From the NCBI GenBank assembly GCA_021787435.1, contig JAJYLY010000002.1, positions 124,001-188,000 on the forward strand: a stretch of DNA of 64,000 bases, in the 5' to 3' direction. The position numbers and the translations under genes are program-made. The stretch comes from Pseudomonadota bacterium. GTDB taxonomy: Bacteria; Pseudomonadota; Gammaproteobacteria; Burkholderiales; Gallionellaceae. Of this stretch, positions 45,587-55,175 are shown piece by piece. How positions within the stretch are numbered: position 1 is the first letter of the stretch; each line of letters starts with the position of its first letter. The notes below the pieces were generated by a model, which searched no databases, was not told the DNA's origin, and was given only the letters and a program-made list of their open reading frames with translations.

Positions 45587-46864
45587 TTACTGCCCGGGTG
45601 CTGGGTGTGGGAAAAGCCTTGCGACCTTGACTGTGCGATCCTGCACCTGAATGATTTCGATGGGGTAGCCGGCAATCTTTAGGCTGGTGCCTGTTTCGGG
45701 GATGTCCTCGAGATGGTCGAGTATCAGGCCGTTGAGCGTCTTGGCACCTTCCAGTGGCAGATGCAGACCCAGCTTGCGGTTCAGTTCGCGCAGGGTGCTG
45801 GTCCCTTCGAGCAATATGCTGCCGTCTTCCTGGCGCAGAAATTTCCCAGTCTGCGATGGCGACTGCGTGGTGAATTCGCCGACAATTTCTTCCAGAATAT
45901 TTTCCAGAGTGACCAGTCCCAGCAGCTCGCCGTATTCATCCACGACTAGGCCCATGCGCGCGTGACGCTGTTGAAACTGTTGTAGTTGCTGGAGCAGTGG
46001 CGTACCGGTTGGGATGAAATAGGGCTCGGACAGTATGTCGCGCAATTGCGTTACATCAAGCTCTAATTCATGGAACAGCGCTGGCACGCGCTTGATATGC
46101 AGAATGCCGATGATGTTGCCGGGCGTATCTTCATATACAGGCAGCAGCGTGTGATGGCAGGTGATGATCTGCTGGCGCAATGTATCTTGATCGGCGTTGA
46201 TGTCCAGCGATTCGATCTGATTGCGCGGGATCATCACGTAGTTGACCGTGATGCGCTCCAGGTCGACGAGGTTGAGCAGCATCTTCTGGTGCTGTCGAGG
46301 AAGGAAATGCTCTGCATCCAGCACCAGTCCGCGCAGCTCTTCCAGCGTCATTCTCTGCTTGCTCTGGTCAGTTTGGATCTTAATGTGCAGCAGATTCAGT
46401 ATGCCTTTGACGATTCCGCTCGCCACGACGACGACAGGGTGAAAAAACTTAATCAGCGGGGATAGTAGGTAGCTCGAGGGGAGGGCTACGCGTTCGGGAT
46501 AGCTTGCTGCAATGATTTTGGGCATGATCTCGCTGAACACCAGCAGCAAGAAGGTGATAAGCAGCGTGCCCAGCAGCAGCGCCAGCTCGCTGGTGCCGAA
46601 CAGGCGAAGGATGAGGATGTTGGTGATGGCGGCGGCCGTGACGTTGACCAGTGTGTTGCCGAACAGGATGGAGCCCAAAAGCTTGTCGACCTTTGAAAGC
46701 AGGCTTGCAGTGAGCCTTGCGCCGCGTATGTTCTTGCGGACCAGATGGCTCAGCCTGTGGCGGTTGAGCGCCATCATACTGGTCTCGGCCGCGGAGAACC
46801 ATGCGCCGCATAGCAGGAGCAGCAGCAGGATGATAAGCAGCGTGTTCAGCGAGAGGTCATCCAA
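45587..46864 (-). CDS. CNNM/CorC-family transporter (DUF21-CBS-CorC_HlyC)
   Basis: A 425-residue protein with a DUF21/CNNM membrane domain (~1-180, including S-A-A-E-T-S and F-S-E-I-M-P-K), a pair of CBS domains (~200-330) and a C-terminal CorC_HlyC domain (I-L-L-E-G-T-S-T-L-R-E-L). It resembles E. coli YfjD. Relatives are implicated in Mg2+/Co2+ export or in haemolysin-like activity; the present role is unproven. Eight bases separate its start from lgt. Confidence 0.9.
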   Translation of the reverse strand: MDDLSLNTLLIILLLLLLCGAWFSAAETSMMALNRHRLSHLVRKNIRGARLTASLLSKVDKLLGSILFGNTLVNVTAAAITNILILRLFGTSELALLLGTLLITFLLLVFSEIMPKIIAASYPERVALPSSYLLSPLIKFFHPVVVVASGIVKGILNLLHIKIQTDQSKQRMTLEELRGLVLDAEHFLPRQHQKMLLNLVDLERITVNYVMIPRNQIESLDINADQDTLRQQIITCHHTLLPVYEDTPGNIIGILHIKRVPALFHELELDVTQLRDILSEPYFIPTGTPLLQQLQQFQQRHARMGLVVDEYGELLGLVTLENILEEIVGEFTTQSPSQTGKFLRQEDGSILLEGTSTLRELNRKLGLHLPLEGAKTLNGLILDHLEDIPETGTSLKIAGYPIEIIQVQDRTVKVARLFPHPAPGQ

Positions 46865-46871
46865 GATTCAG

Positions 46872-47663
46872 TCACCTGTGAGGAGCGCGGTGTGCGCTCC
46901 AGATCATCATCGCGATCCCGGTGATCACCATCGGTAGACTAAGCCACTGGCCCATGCTGACGCCGAAGGTCATCAATCCGAAGATGCCGTCATCGGGATT
47001 GCGGGCGAATTCTGCAATGAAGCGAAAGCTGCCATAACCGATCAGGAACAGGCCGGAGACAGCGCCTCTTGGGCGGGGTTTTTTAGCGTAGATCCAAAGC
47101 AATGCAAACAGAAGCACGCCTTCCAGTGCAAACTCATAAAGCTGGGAGGGGTGACGCGGCAAATTGTCCACCTTGGGGAAGACCATGCCCCAAGGCAAAT
47201 CGGTGGGCCGTCCCCACAGCTCTCCGTTGATGAAATTGCCCAGCCGTCCGAAAGCCAGGCCGGGCGGCACCAGCGGGGCGATGAAGTCCATCAGTTCGAG
47301 CCAGTTGAGTTTGTGAAGTTTTGCATACAGCGCCATCGCCGCCAGTACGCCCAGGAAACCGCCGTGGAACGACATGCCGCCTTCCCATACGGCGAAGATT
47401 TTCAGCGGGTTTGCAAAATAGTAGCCAGGGTTGTAGAACAGCACTTCGCCCATCCTGCCGCCGACGATCACGCCCAGTACGCCGTAGAACAGCAGGTCGT
47501 CTAGCATCTTGTTGTCAAGTAGCGCATGATTGAGGTTCGCGATGCGGCGCCTGCCCAGCCACATGAAGCTCAGAAAGCCCGCCATATACATAAGTCCGTA
47601 CCAGTGGACGGCGAGCGGGCCGATTTTTACGGCGACGGGATTGAATTGTGGATAAACGAGCAT
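46872..47663 (-). CDS. lgt: Prolipoprotein diacylglyceryl transferase
   Basis: A 263-residue, seven-helix enzyme that transfers diacylglycerol to the lipobox cysteine of prolipoproteins. The family signature [14 protein letters not shown] is exact, and the H-G-G-F-L-G motif is present. It serves lipoproteins such as those encoded at 3312, 39924 and 51151. Divergent from ilvD, 50 bases away. Confidence 0.96.
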   Translation of the reverse strand: MLVYPQFNPVAVKIGPLAVHWYGLMYMAGFLSFMWLGRRRIANLNHALLDNKMLDDLLFYGVLGVIVGGRMGEVLFYNPGYYFANPLKIFAVWEGGMSFHGGFLGVLAAMALYAKLHKLNWLELMDFIAPLVPPGLAFGRLGNFINGELWGRPTDLPWGMVFPKVDNLPRHPSQLYEFALEGVLLFALLWIYAKKPRPRGAVSGLFLIGYGSFRFIAEFARNPDDGIFGLMTFGVSMGQWLSLPMVITGIAMMIWSAHRAPHR

Positions 47664-47713
47664 GATGGAATCGGGTAGAATCGATGGCCTGATTATAGCC
47701 TACGAGAGATATC

Positions 47714-49558
47714 ATGCCAGTTTACCGTTCACGTACTTCCACACATGGCCGAAACATGGCCGGCGCGCGCTCGCTGTGGCGCGCGACCGGCATGATGGAG
47801 GGCGATTTCGGCAAGCCCATCATCGCGGTTGCAAACTCATTCACCCAGTTCGTTCCGGGACATGTCCATTTGAAGGACATGGGGCAGTTGGTCGCGCGCG
47901 AGATAGAGAAGGCCGGCGGTGTCGCCAAGGAATTCAACACCATCGCGGTGGATGACGGCATCGCGATGGGACACAGCGGCATGTTGTATTCGCTGCCCAG
48001 CCGCGATCTTATCGCAGATTCTGTTGAATACATGGTCAACGCGCATTGCGCTGACGCACTGGTATGCATCTCCAACTGCGACAAGATCACGCCGGGCATG
48101 CTGATGGCGGCGATGCGCTTGAACATCCCGGTGGTGTTCGTTTCGGGAGGTCCGATGGAGGCTGGCAAGGTGAACTGGCAGGGCAAGGTAAAAGGCCTGG
48201 ACCTGGTCGATGCGATGGTGGCAGCGGCCGACAGTCGCATCAGCGACGAGGAAGTCGATGCGATCGAGCGATCGGCTTGCCCTACCTGCGGCTCCTGTTC
48301 CGGCATGTTCACCGCCAATTCGATGAATTGCCTGACCGAGGCGCTGGGCCTTTCCTTGCCGGGCAACGGCTCGCTGGTTGCAACTCACGCCGAGCGCAAG
48401 CAACTTTTCCTGCGCGCAGGCCGCCTGATCGTCGAATTGTGCAAACGTTATTATGAGCAGGATGATGGGATGGTTTTGCCGCGCAGCATCGCAAACTTTG
48501 ACGCGTTTGAGAATGCAATGACGCTGGATATAGCGATGGGCGGTTCGACCAACACGGTGCTGCATCTGTTGGCGATCGCGTACGAGGCTGGGGTGGATTT
48601 CACGATGAAGGACATGGATCGCCTGTCGCGCCATGTGCCCACGCTGAGCAAGGTTGCTCCCTCAAGTGAATACCACATGGAGGACGTGCATCGCGCAGGA
48701 GGCATCCCCGCGATTCTGGGCGAACTCGACAGGGCAGGACTATTGCACGGCGATGTGGGTTCGGTGCACAGCAGGACGCTCAGGGAAGGATTAAAACAGT
48801 GGGATATCATGCAAGGCGGTGAAAAGACCGCCAGGTTCTTCCGGGCAGCACCAGGCGGTATCCCGACCACGATCGCGTTTTCCCAGTCCATGCTTTATCC
48901 TGATCTGGACAGCGACCGCGCTGCAGGCTGCATACGCGACAAGGCACATGCCTATAGCCAAGACGGAGGGCTTGCGGTGCTGCACGGCAATGTGGCGCTG
49001 GACGGCTGCATAGTGAAGACCGCTGGTGTTGATTCAAGCATTTTAAAATTTAAAGGACGCGCGCGGGTGTTTGAAAGCCAGGATGATGCGGTGAAGGCGA
49101 TTCTGGCTGACAGCATCGTTGCGGGCGACATAGTGGTGATCCGCTATGAGGGGCCTAGGGGAGGGCCTGGCATGCAGGAGATGTTGTACCCGACTTCCTA
49201 CCTTAAATCGAAGGGGCTGGGCAAGGCATGCGCACTGCTCACCGACGGGCGTTTCTCGGGCGGCACCTCGGGCCTCTCTATCGGTCATGTCTCGCCGGAG
49301 GCGGCAAGCGGCGGCGCGATTGCACTGGTGCATGAGGGCGACACGATAGAAATCGACATTCCGAATCGCAGCATTGTGCTTGCGGTAACCGATGTGGAGT
49401 TGGCACGTCGCCGCACCGAGATGGAGGGCAGGGGAGGCATGGCCTGGAAGCCCGTCGGTCGTGACAGGCAGGTGTCAGTCGCGCTCAGGGCCTATGCTGC
49501 GATGACTACTAGCGCGGACAAGGGCGCTGTGCGAGATGTGACGCGGATAGAAAAGTAG
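47714..49558 (+). CDS. ilvD: Dihydroxy-acid dehydratase
   Basis: IlvD dehydrates dihydroxy acids to the 2-oxoacid precursors of valine and isoleucine. It has 614 residues, the long (E. coli-like) form. The C-D-K-I-T-P-G-M and [16 protein letters not shown] motifs hold the iron-sulfur cysteines, and the late [12 protein letters not shown] block is present. It is followed by a hairpin element. Confidence 0.97.
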   Translation: MPVYRSRTSTHGRNMAGARSLWRATGMMEGDFGKPIIAVANSFTQFVPGHVHLKDMGQLVAREIEKAGGVAKEFNTIAVDDGIAMGHSGMLYSLPSRDLIADSVEYMVNAHCADALVCISNCDKITPGMLMAAMRLNIPVVFVSGGPMEAGKVNWQGKVKGLDLVDAMVAAADSRISDEEVDAIERSACPTCGSCSGMFTANSMNCLTEALGLSLPGNGSLVATHAERKQLFLRAGRLIVELCKRYYEQDDGMVLPRSIANFDAFENAMTLDIAMGGSTNTVLHLLAIAYEAGVDFTMKDMDRLSRHVPTLSKVAPSSEYHMEDVHRAGGIPAILGELDRAGLLHGDVGSVHSRTLREGLKQWDIMQGGEKTARFFRAAPGGIPTTIAFSQSMLYPDLDSDRAAGCIRDKAHAYSQDGGLAVLHGNVALDGCIVKTAGVDSSILKFKGRARVFESQDDAVKAILADSIVAGDIVVIRYEGPRGGPGMQEMLYPTSYLKSKGLGKACALLTDGRFSGGTSGLSIGHVSPEAASGGAIALVHEGDTIEIDIPNRSIVLAVTDVELARRRTEMEGRGGMAWKPVGRDRQVSVALRAYAAMTTSADKGAVRDVTRIEK

Positions 49559-49580
49559 GAATCACGATTTTTAACTATTA

Positions 49581-49643
49581 ATTTTCAACTATTGGGTGCC
49601 ACTATAGATTCGCCATTCCCGCTTTCGCGGGAACGTTGAAAAT
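49581..49643. repeat. Nested inverted repeat / hairpin after ilvD
   Basis: Outer arms ATTTTCAAC (49581-49589) and GTTGAAAAT (49635-49643) are perfect complements. Inside them an inner hairpin TTCCCGC-TTTC-GCGGGAA (49616-49633) has a seven-base-pair stem. The inner motif is like the short REP-type hairpins common in proteobacterial intergenic DNA. It lies between ilvD and the mutarotase and could act as a weak terminator or be a mobile short repeat. I noticed only this copy in the window. Confidence 0.75.
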
Positions 49644-49679
49644 GAATTTTTAGAGGTTCTCTATTAACCAGGGCTTAAC

Positions 49680-50585
49680 ATGATTACAGCATTGAATACG
49701 CAATTTGGCATCAAAGGTCATCTTGACTTTATCGAGGACGCAAGCGGTCTTGTCATAGCTAAAATCGATAATGTGCAAGGCTCTGCATCGCTTTGCTTGC
49801 AGGGTGCGCATTTGATGACCTGGCAGCCTAGGAGTCAGAAAATACCTGTGGTGTGGTTATCGAAGGATGCGAAGCTTGCCTCGGAAAAATCGATACGTGG
49901 CGGCGCACCGGTATGCTGGCCGTGGTTCGGCGCGCATCCGACTGAATCTACATTCCCGGGCCACGGTTACGCGCGCACCGTAGCTTGGCGCGTGATTGAA
50001 TCCGGTATCGAGCCTTGTGGGGCGACTAGGCTTTCCCTGCGCCTTGTGGAGTCTAACAAGACGCGCGAGCAGTGGCCGCATGAGTGCAATGTGGATCTGA
50101 CCGTGATCGTGGGAGAAACGTTACGCATGGAATTGAACACAGAGAATACCGGTGACAATGATTTCGTGATCGGTGAGGCGCTGCACACTTATTTTCAGAT
50201 CGGTGACATCGGTGCTGTCAGTGTGAACGGTCTTGAAGGTTGCGAATACTGGGACAAGGTGGGCGGCTCCAGTTTGAAGAGGCAACAGGGTGCGATCGGA
50301 TTCTCGGGCGAGACCGACCGGGTGTATATCAATACCGCTGCCGAATGCGTGATCCACGATGAAAAGCTGAAGCGTCGCATTCATGTCGCCAAGTCGGGCA
50401 GTTTTTCCACCGTGGTGTGGACGCCTTGGGTCGAGAAAGCAAACAAGATGGGCGATCTGGGTCAGCCCGACGGCTGGCGTGAAATGCTTTGCGTGGAGTC
50501 TGCCAATGCGCTCGATAATCAGGTCAAGGTTGCAGCAGGCACGCGCCATACGCTGATCGTAGAATATCGCGCCGTTTCATTTTAA
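49680..50585 (+). CDS. D-hexose-6-phosphate mutarotase
   Basis: A 301-residue aldose-1-epimerase-fold protein of the YeaD type that interconverts anomers of hexose 6-phosphates. Motifs are Q-G-A-H-L-M-T-W, the W-L-S-K-D-A-K loop, G-A-P-V-C-W-P-W-F-G and G-H-G-Y-A-R with the catalytic histidine, plus E-A-L-H-T-Y-F. It sits alone between the hairpin and the cytochrome gene. Confidence 0.92.
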   Translation: MITALNTQFGIKGHLDFIEDASGLVIAKIDNVQGSASLCLQGAHLMTWQPRSQKIPVVWLSKDAKLASEKSIRGGAPVCWPWFGAHPTESTFPGHGYARTVAWRVIESGIEPCGATRLSLRLVESNKTREQWPHECNVDLTVIVGETLRMELNTENTGDNDFVIGEALHTYFQIGDIGAVSVNGLEGCEYWDKVGGSSLKRQQGAIGFSGETDRVYINTAAECVIHDEKLKRRIHVAKSGSFSTVVWTPWVEKANKMGDLGQPDGWREMLCVESANALDNQVKVAAGTRHTLIVEYRAVSF

Positions 50586-50671
50586 GCCTTGCTGCTAGGT
50601 AGGCAAAACGGCCCCAGTCAATTAGAATGGCTTGCGTTTTCTTCAGACTTGTTGATTACAGGAGGGAAAAT

Positions 50672-51046
50672 ATGAAATCTATTGTCGTGGGTATCGCAGC
50701 AGCAGGTTTGATGATTGCAGGTGTTACAGTGGCGCAGGAAATGCCTCCTCTGGCAAAGAAAAACAACTGCGTGGTTTGCCATGCAATCAATCACAAGGTC
50801 GTGGGGCCGGCCTGGATGGAGGTTTCGAAAAGATACAAGGGGGCGAAGACATACAAGTATTCCAACAATGGTTCTGCCGCACCTGATGCCAAGGAATATC
50901 CTCTGGTAGAAGGACTGATGCACAAGGTGTCCCACGGAGGCCACGGAAACTGGGGTACTACGCCCATGATCGCTAACGATCCTAATGAGACCAACCAGGA
51001 CGAAATCAGACAGCTGGTCGAATTTGTTCTGGGGCTGGCGAAGTAA
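50672..51046 (+). CDS. Small periplasmic monohaem cytochrome c
   Basis: A 124-residue class I cytochrome c. ATG 50672, preceded by GGAGGG, begins a signal peptide (IVVGIAAAGLMIAGVTVA). The single haem site is C-V-V-C-H at about residue 36, and the conserved methionine of T-T-P-M-I is the likely sixth ligand. It resembles c551/c552-type electron carriers. The partner oxidase or reductase is not encoded nearby, and the liv operon follows 104 bases downstream with its own promoter. Confidence 0.92.
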   Translation: MKSIVVGIAAAGLMIAGVTVAQEMPPLAKKNNCVVCHAINHKVVGPAWMEVSKRYKGAKTYKYSNNGSAAPDAKEYPLVEGLMHKVSHGGHGNWGTTPMIANDPNETNQDEIRQLVEFVLGLAK

Positions 51047-51088
51047 CGCGCCCTTCGCGCTCAGTCGCAGGTTTTCAATCTTCCAAAA

Positions 51089-51118
51089 TTGACAAGAGCT
51101 GCGGCCGCTCCGCATAAT
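51089..51118 (+). promoter_or_regulatory. Candidate sigma-70 promoter for the liv operon
   Basis: A perfect -35 box TTGACA (51089-51094) is followed 18 bases later by CATAAT (51113-51118), one mismatch from the -10 consensus. It is about 32 bases before the substrate-binding protein start and points in its direction. Confidence 0.55.
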
Positions 51119-51150
51119 CCAGGCGTTAGTGTGTTCACTGGGAATCTGAA

Positions 51151-52305
51151 ATGTCATTGCGTTTTGTTGGCTCGTTATTGTTTGCAACCCTGCTGCTTGC
51201 TGCCTGCGGCAAATCTGCCACGGACCAGCCATCCGATCTTTTGACAGTGCGTATCGGCGCTGCAGCACCCCTGACCGGGCCTCAGGCGCATCTGGGCAAG
51301 GATAACGAGAACGGCACGCGCATGGCGATAGAAGACGCAAATGCAAAGGGCATCGTGATTGGTGGCAGGAAGGTGCACTTTGAGCTCGTCAGCGAAGACG
51401 ACCAGGCCGATCCCAAGACGGCGACTATTGTCGCGCAGAAACTGGTGGACGACAATGTTAGTGGTGTGATCGGTCACCTCAATTCCGGCACCACGATACC
51501 CGCTGCAAAGATTTACAGTGACAACGGCATTCCCCAGATTTCGCCTTCCGCAACCGCAGTAGCCTATACCCTTCAGGGATTCAAGACAGCATTTCGAGTG
51601 ATGGCAAACGATGCGCAGCAGGGGCGAGCGCTGGGCATGTATGCGGTGAAGAGTCTCGGCGCGAAAAAAATAGCGGTGATAGACGACCGCACGGCCTACG
51701 GGCAGGGGCTGGCAGACGAGTTCATCAAGGCTGCAACTGCGGCGGGTGCACAAATCGTCGAGCATGAATACACCAGCGACAAGTCGGTGGATTTTACGGC
51801 CGTGCTGACTGCGGTGAAGGCGAAACAACCTGAGCTTTTGTTCTACGGCGGGATGGATGCGCAGGGCGGACCGATGGCAAGACAGATCAAGGCGCTGGCG
51901 TTGAACGCCAAATTCATGATGGGCGATGGCGGTCGCACACCGGAATTCATCAAACTGGCGGGCAGCTCTGCACAAGGCGTATATGCATCGCTGCCTGGCG
52001 TGCCGCTGGAAAAAATGTTGGGAGGCAAGGATTTTTCCCGGCGCTATGAGGCAAAATTCAATCAGCCCATCCAGCTTTATGCCCCTTATTGTTACGATGC
52101 AGTGAACGTGATGATCACTGCGATGCAGAAGGCGGATTCAGCCGACCCCGCGAAATACCTGCCGGCGCTCGCCAATATTTCTGATGATGGCATCACGGCA
52201 AAAATACAGTTCGATGGCAAAGGCGATCTGAAAGGGGGTGCGGTCACTTTGTACCAGGTGCAGCAGGGACAATGGCAGGCGCTTGAAACTGTCGGCGCGC
52301 AGTGA
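51151..52305 (+). CDS. livK: Branched-chain amino acid ABC transporter, substrate-binding lipoprotein
   Basis: A 384-residue type I periplasmic binding protein. A lipoprotein signal ends in L-L-A-A-C (cysteine ~15), and the mature domain has I-G-A-A-A-P-L-T-G-P-Q, the G-V-I-G-H-L-N-S-G-T-T loop and a P-S-A-T block that contact the ligand backbone. Ligand is most likely Leu/Ile/Val but urea, amides or other amino acids bind relatives. It heads the five-gene operon livKHMGF. Confidence 0.9.
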   Translation: MSLRFVGSLLFATLLLAACGKSATDQPSDLLTVRIGAAAPLTGPQAHLGKDNENGTRMAIEDANAKGIVIGGRKVHFELVSEDDQADPKTATIVAQKLVDDNVSGVIGHLNSGTTIPAAKIYSDNGIPQISPSATAVAYTLQGFKTAFRVMANDAQQGRALGMYAVKSLGAKKIAVIDDRTAYGQGLADEFIKAATAAGAQIVEHEYTSDKSVDFTAVLTAVKAKQPELLFYGGMDAQGGPMARQIKALALNAKFMMGDGGRTPEFIKLAGSSAQGVYASLPGVPLEKMLGGKDFSRRYEAKFNQPIQLYAPYCYDAVNVMITAMQKADSADPAKYLPALANISDDGITAKIQFDGKGDLKGGAVTLYQVQQGQWQALETVGAQ

Positions 52306-52378
52306 TGTCTTATGCCTGCGTTGAAAAGACAGCCTCCTTGAAACTTCTTGCAGGACCAAATTGAGCTGTCCCTGACAC

Positions 52379-53302
52379 ATGGAAATATTCTTACAGCAGA
52401 TCATCAACGGCCTAGTCCAGGGCAGCGTGTACGCGCTGGTGGCATTGGGCTACACCATGGTGTATGGCATCTTGGGCCTTATTAACTTTGCGCATGGCGA
52501 AGTGGTGATGATGGGTGCGATGATTTCCCTTTCGGTTTTGACAGCGCTGATCGGCATTGGGTTGTCTCCTTTTCTGGCATTGCCTTTGAGCCTGACGCTG
52601 GCGATGGCAGGGTGCATGGCATTGGGTTACGGCATAGAGCGCATCGCCTACCGGCCATTGCGTCATGCGCCAAGGTTGGCACCTTTGATCACCGCGATCG
52701 GCGTGTCCATCGTGCTGCAGAATCTGGCGATGATGATCTGGGGCCGCGACTATCATTCCTTTCCGCAACTTTTCTCCAATCATACGCATCAGATATTTGG
52801 CGCTATCATTAGCGACATCCAGCTCATCATCGTAATTGCCGCGCTTTGCATCATGGCAGGCCTGATGCTGTTGATCCATCGCACTAGGTTGGGCCGCGCG
52901 ATGCGCGCGATTGCCGAAAACCAACATGCGGCGCAACTGATGGGCGTAGATGTCAACCGCGTGATCTCGATCACCTTCATGATAGGTTCGGCGCTTGCTG
53001 CGGTGGCAGGTCTGATGGTCAGCGCAAACTACGGGCTTGCGCATTACTACATGGGTTTCTTGCTGGGGCTTAAGGCTTTCACCGCCGCGGTGTTGGGGGG
53101 CATAGGCAACCTGCGCGGCGCGATGCTGGGGGGGCTGTTGCTGGGGCTGATAGAAAGCCTGGGCGCAGGCTACATCGGCGACATCACTGGCGGATTCATG
53201 GGCAGCCAGTATCAGGATGTGTTTGCCTTCCTAGTGCTGATAGCGGTGTTGGTGTTCCGTCCATCGGGTCTTTTAGGAGAGCGCCTTGCCGAACGCGCCT
53301 GA
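52379..53302 (+). CDS. livH: Branched-chain amino acid ABC transporter permease LivH
   Basis: A 307-residue inner-membrane permease with about eight helices. Family marks are the start Q-Q-I-I-N-G-L-V-Q-G-S-V-Y-A-L, the N-F-A-H-G-E block and the ATPase-contact loop around R-A-I-A-E-N-Q-H-A-A-Q-L-M-G. It forms the channel with LivM. Confidence 0.94.
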   Translation: MEIFLQQIINGLVQGSVYALVALGYTMVYGILGLINFAHGEVVMMGAMISLSVLTALIGIGLSPFLALPLSLTLAMAGCMALGYGIERIAYRPLRHAPRLAPLITAIGVSIVLQNLAMMIWGRDYHSFPQLFSNHTHQIFGAIISDIQLIIVIAALCIMAGLMLLIHRTRLGRAMRAIAENQHAAQLMGVDVNRVISITFMIGSALAAVAGLMVSANYGLAHYYMGFLLGLKAFTAAVLGGIGNLRGAMLGGLLLGLIESLGAGYIGDITGGFMGSQYQDVFAFLVLIAVLVFRPSGLLGERLAERA

Positions 53303-53328
53303 AATTCTTTCCGCGAGGATTTTATCCT

Positions 53329-54411
53329 GTGAAAATGGCTAAACTTCCCAAGTATATTCTGCTGCTTGTTGTCGTCTTGTTGCCCTTCGCAATCGACGCC
53401 CTGCTGGGACGCGGCTGGGTGCGCATCGTGGATTTTGCGATGCTCTATATCATGCTGGCACTGGGCCTTAACATCGTGGTGGGCTACGCGGGCCTCCTGG
53501 ATCTGGGCTATATCGCTTTTTTCGCAGTGGGAGCATATTGCTATGCGCTCACAGGATCGCCACATCTTGCGCTAGCGTTTCCGCAATTGTTCCCGGATGG
53601 ACTGCATCTGTCCTTCCTTGTCGTGTTGCCGATGGCGGCATTGCTTGCAGGCGGCATGGGGGTGATTCTGGGCGCGCCGACCTTAAGGCTACGCGGCGAT
53701 TATCTGGCGATTGTCACGTTGGGCTTTGGCGAAATCATACGCATCTTCATGAACAACCTGAATGCGCCGGTGAACCTGACCAACGGTCCGCAGGGCATCA
53801 GCCGCATCGATCCTATCAACATCGCAGGAATGTCGCTCAACGCCACGCAGAAAATATTCGGTATCGCGCTGCCTTCCGTGCATCTTTATTTCTACCTGTT
53901 TTTAACCTTTGCAGCGCTGGTGGTGTTCGTATCACATCGCTTGGAAAGATCGCGCATCGGACGCGCGTGGATGGCGATAAGAGAGGATGAGGTCGCAGCT
54001 TCTGCGATGGGTATCAACACCCGCAACCTGAAGCTCTTGGCCTTCGCGATGGGAGCCGCATTCGGCGGTGTGTCAGGCACTTTGTTCGCGGGATTTCAGG
54101 GCTTCGTGAGCCCTGAGAGTTTCAGTCTAATGGAATCCATCATGGTGTTGTGTATGGTGGTGCTGGGCGGCATGGGGCATATCTATGGGGTGATCCTGGG
54201 CGGATTGCTGCTTGCGCTGATGCCGGAAATGCTGCGGCACAGCGTGGTGCCAATGCAGCAGGCCTTGTTCGGCAGAATCATCATCGATCCCGAGAGCCTG
54301 CGTATGTTGCTTTTCGGCACAGCGCTGATCGCAGTGATGTTGTATCGTCCGGCGGGACTCTGGCCATCCCCGGTGCGACGCCGCGAACTTTTAACAGATG
54401 AGATGGAATAG
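53329..54411 (+). CDS. livM: Branched-chain amino acid ABC transporter permease LivM
   Basis: A 360-residue permease with about ten helices; G-Y-A-G-L-L-D-L-G-Y-I-A-F-F and A-I-R-E-D-E-V-A-A-S-A-M-G-I are typical. The GTG at 53329 is preferred over the ATG two codons later because GAGG lies about ten bases before it. It overlaps livG by one base. Confidence 0.93.
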   Translation: MKMAKLPKYILLLVVVLLPFAIDALLGRGWVRIVDFAMLYIMLALGLNIVVGYAGLLDLGYIAFFAVGAYCYALTGSPHLALAFPQLFPDGLHLSFLVVLPMAALLAGGMGVILGAPTLRLRGDYLAIVTLGFGEIIRIFMNNLNAPVNLTNGPQGISRIDPINIAGMSLNATQKIFGIALPSVHLYFYLFLTFAALVVFVSHRLERSRIGRAWMAIREDEVAASAMGINTRNLKLLAFAMGAAFGGVSGTLFAGFQGFVSPESFSLMESIMVLCMVVLGGMGHIYGVILGGLLLALMPEMLRHSVVPMQQALFGRIIIDPESLRMLLFGTALIAVMLYRPAGLWPSPVRRRELLTDEME

Positions 54412-55175
54412 TGAGTCTGCTAGAACTCTCTGGAATAGGCAAGCGGTTCGGCGGACTCAAGGCGCTGACCGATGTGTCGCTGCATATCGATCAGGGCGAG
54501 ATATATGGGCTGATCGGGCCCAATGGCGCGGGAAAAACCACGCTTTTCAACGTGATCACTGGCCTCTACCAGCCGGATTCGGGAGAGTTTCATTTCAACG
54601 GAAAAAGCTATCGGACGGTCAAACCCCATGTGTTGGCAAGTTGCGGCATTGCCAGAACCTTCCAGAATATCCGCCTGTTTGCCAATCTCACTGCGCTGGA
54701 AAACGTGATGATAGGCCGCCATGTGCGCACGCATGCGGGCGTGATAGGCAGCCTCCTGAACAGCAGGGCGACGCGCCTTGAGGAGAGAGCGTGCAGGGAA
54801 AAAGCGGGCGAATTGCTGCGCCAAGTCGGCATGACCAAGCCTCATCAGACGCTGGCCAAGAATCTTTCCTATGGCGAACAGCGCCGTCTGGAAATCGCGC
54901 GCGCGCTGGCGAGTGAACCCTTGCTGCTCGCGCTCGATGAACCGGCGGCTGGCATGAATGCGACCGAGACGGAGAATTTGAAAGCGCTGCTTGAGAACAT
55001 ACGTAAGTCCGGTGTCACGGTGCTTCTGATCGAACACGACGTGAAGCTGATTATGGGGCTTTGCGACCGAGTGGCTGTGCTCGATTACGGGTGCAAGATC
55101 GCAGAAGGCGTGCCGGATCTGGTGCGCAAAGATTCTGCCGTGATCGCAGCGTATCTTGGTACAGATGATGAATAG
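54411..55175 (+). CDS. livG: Branched-chain amino acid ABC transporter ATPase LivG
   Basis: A 254-residue ABC ATPase. Walker A is G-P-N-G-A-G-K-T-T, signature L-S-Y-G-E-Q-R-R and Walker B L-L-A-L-D-E-P-A, with the LivG-type E-P-A-A-G-M-N. The start is a GTG overlapping the livM stop by one base, and the end overlaps livF. Confidence 0.94.
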   Translation: MSLLELSGIGKRFGGLKALTDVSLHIDQGEIYGLIGPNGAGKTTLFNVITGLYQPDSGEFHFNGKSYRTVKPHVLASCGIARTFQNIRLFANLTALENVMIGRHVRTHAGVIGSLLNSRATRLEERACREKAGELLRQVGMTKPHQTLAKNLSYGEQRRLEIARALASEPLLLALDEPAAGMNATETENLKALLENIRKSGVTVLLIEHDVKLIMGLCDRVAVLDYGCKIAEGVPDLVRKDSAVIAAYLGTDDE

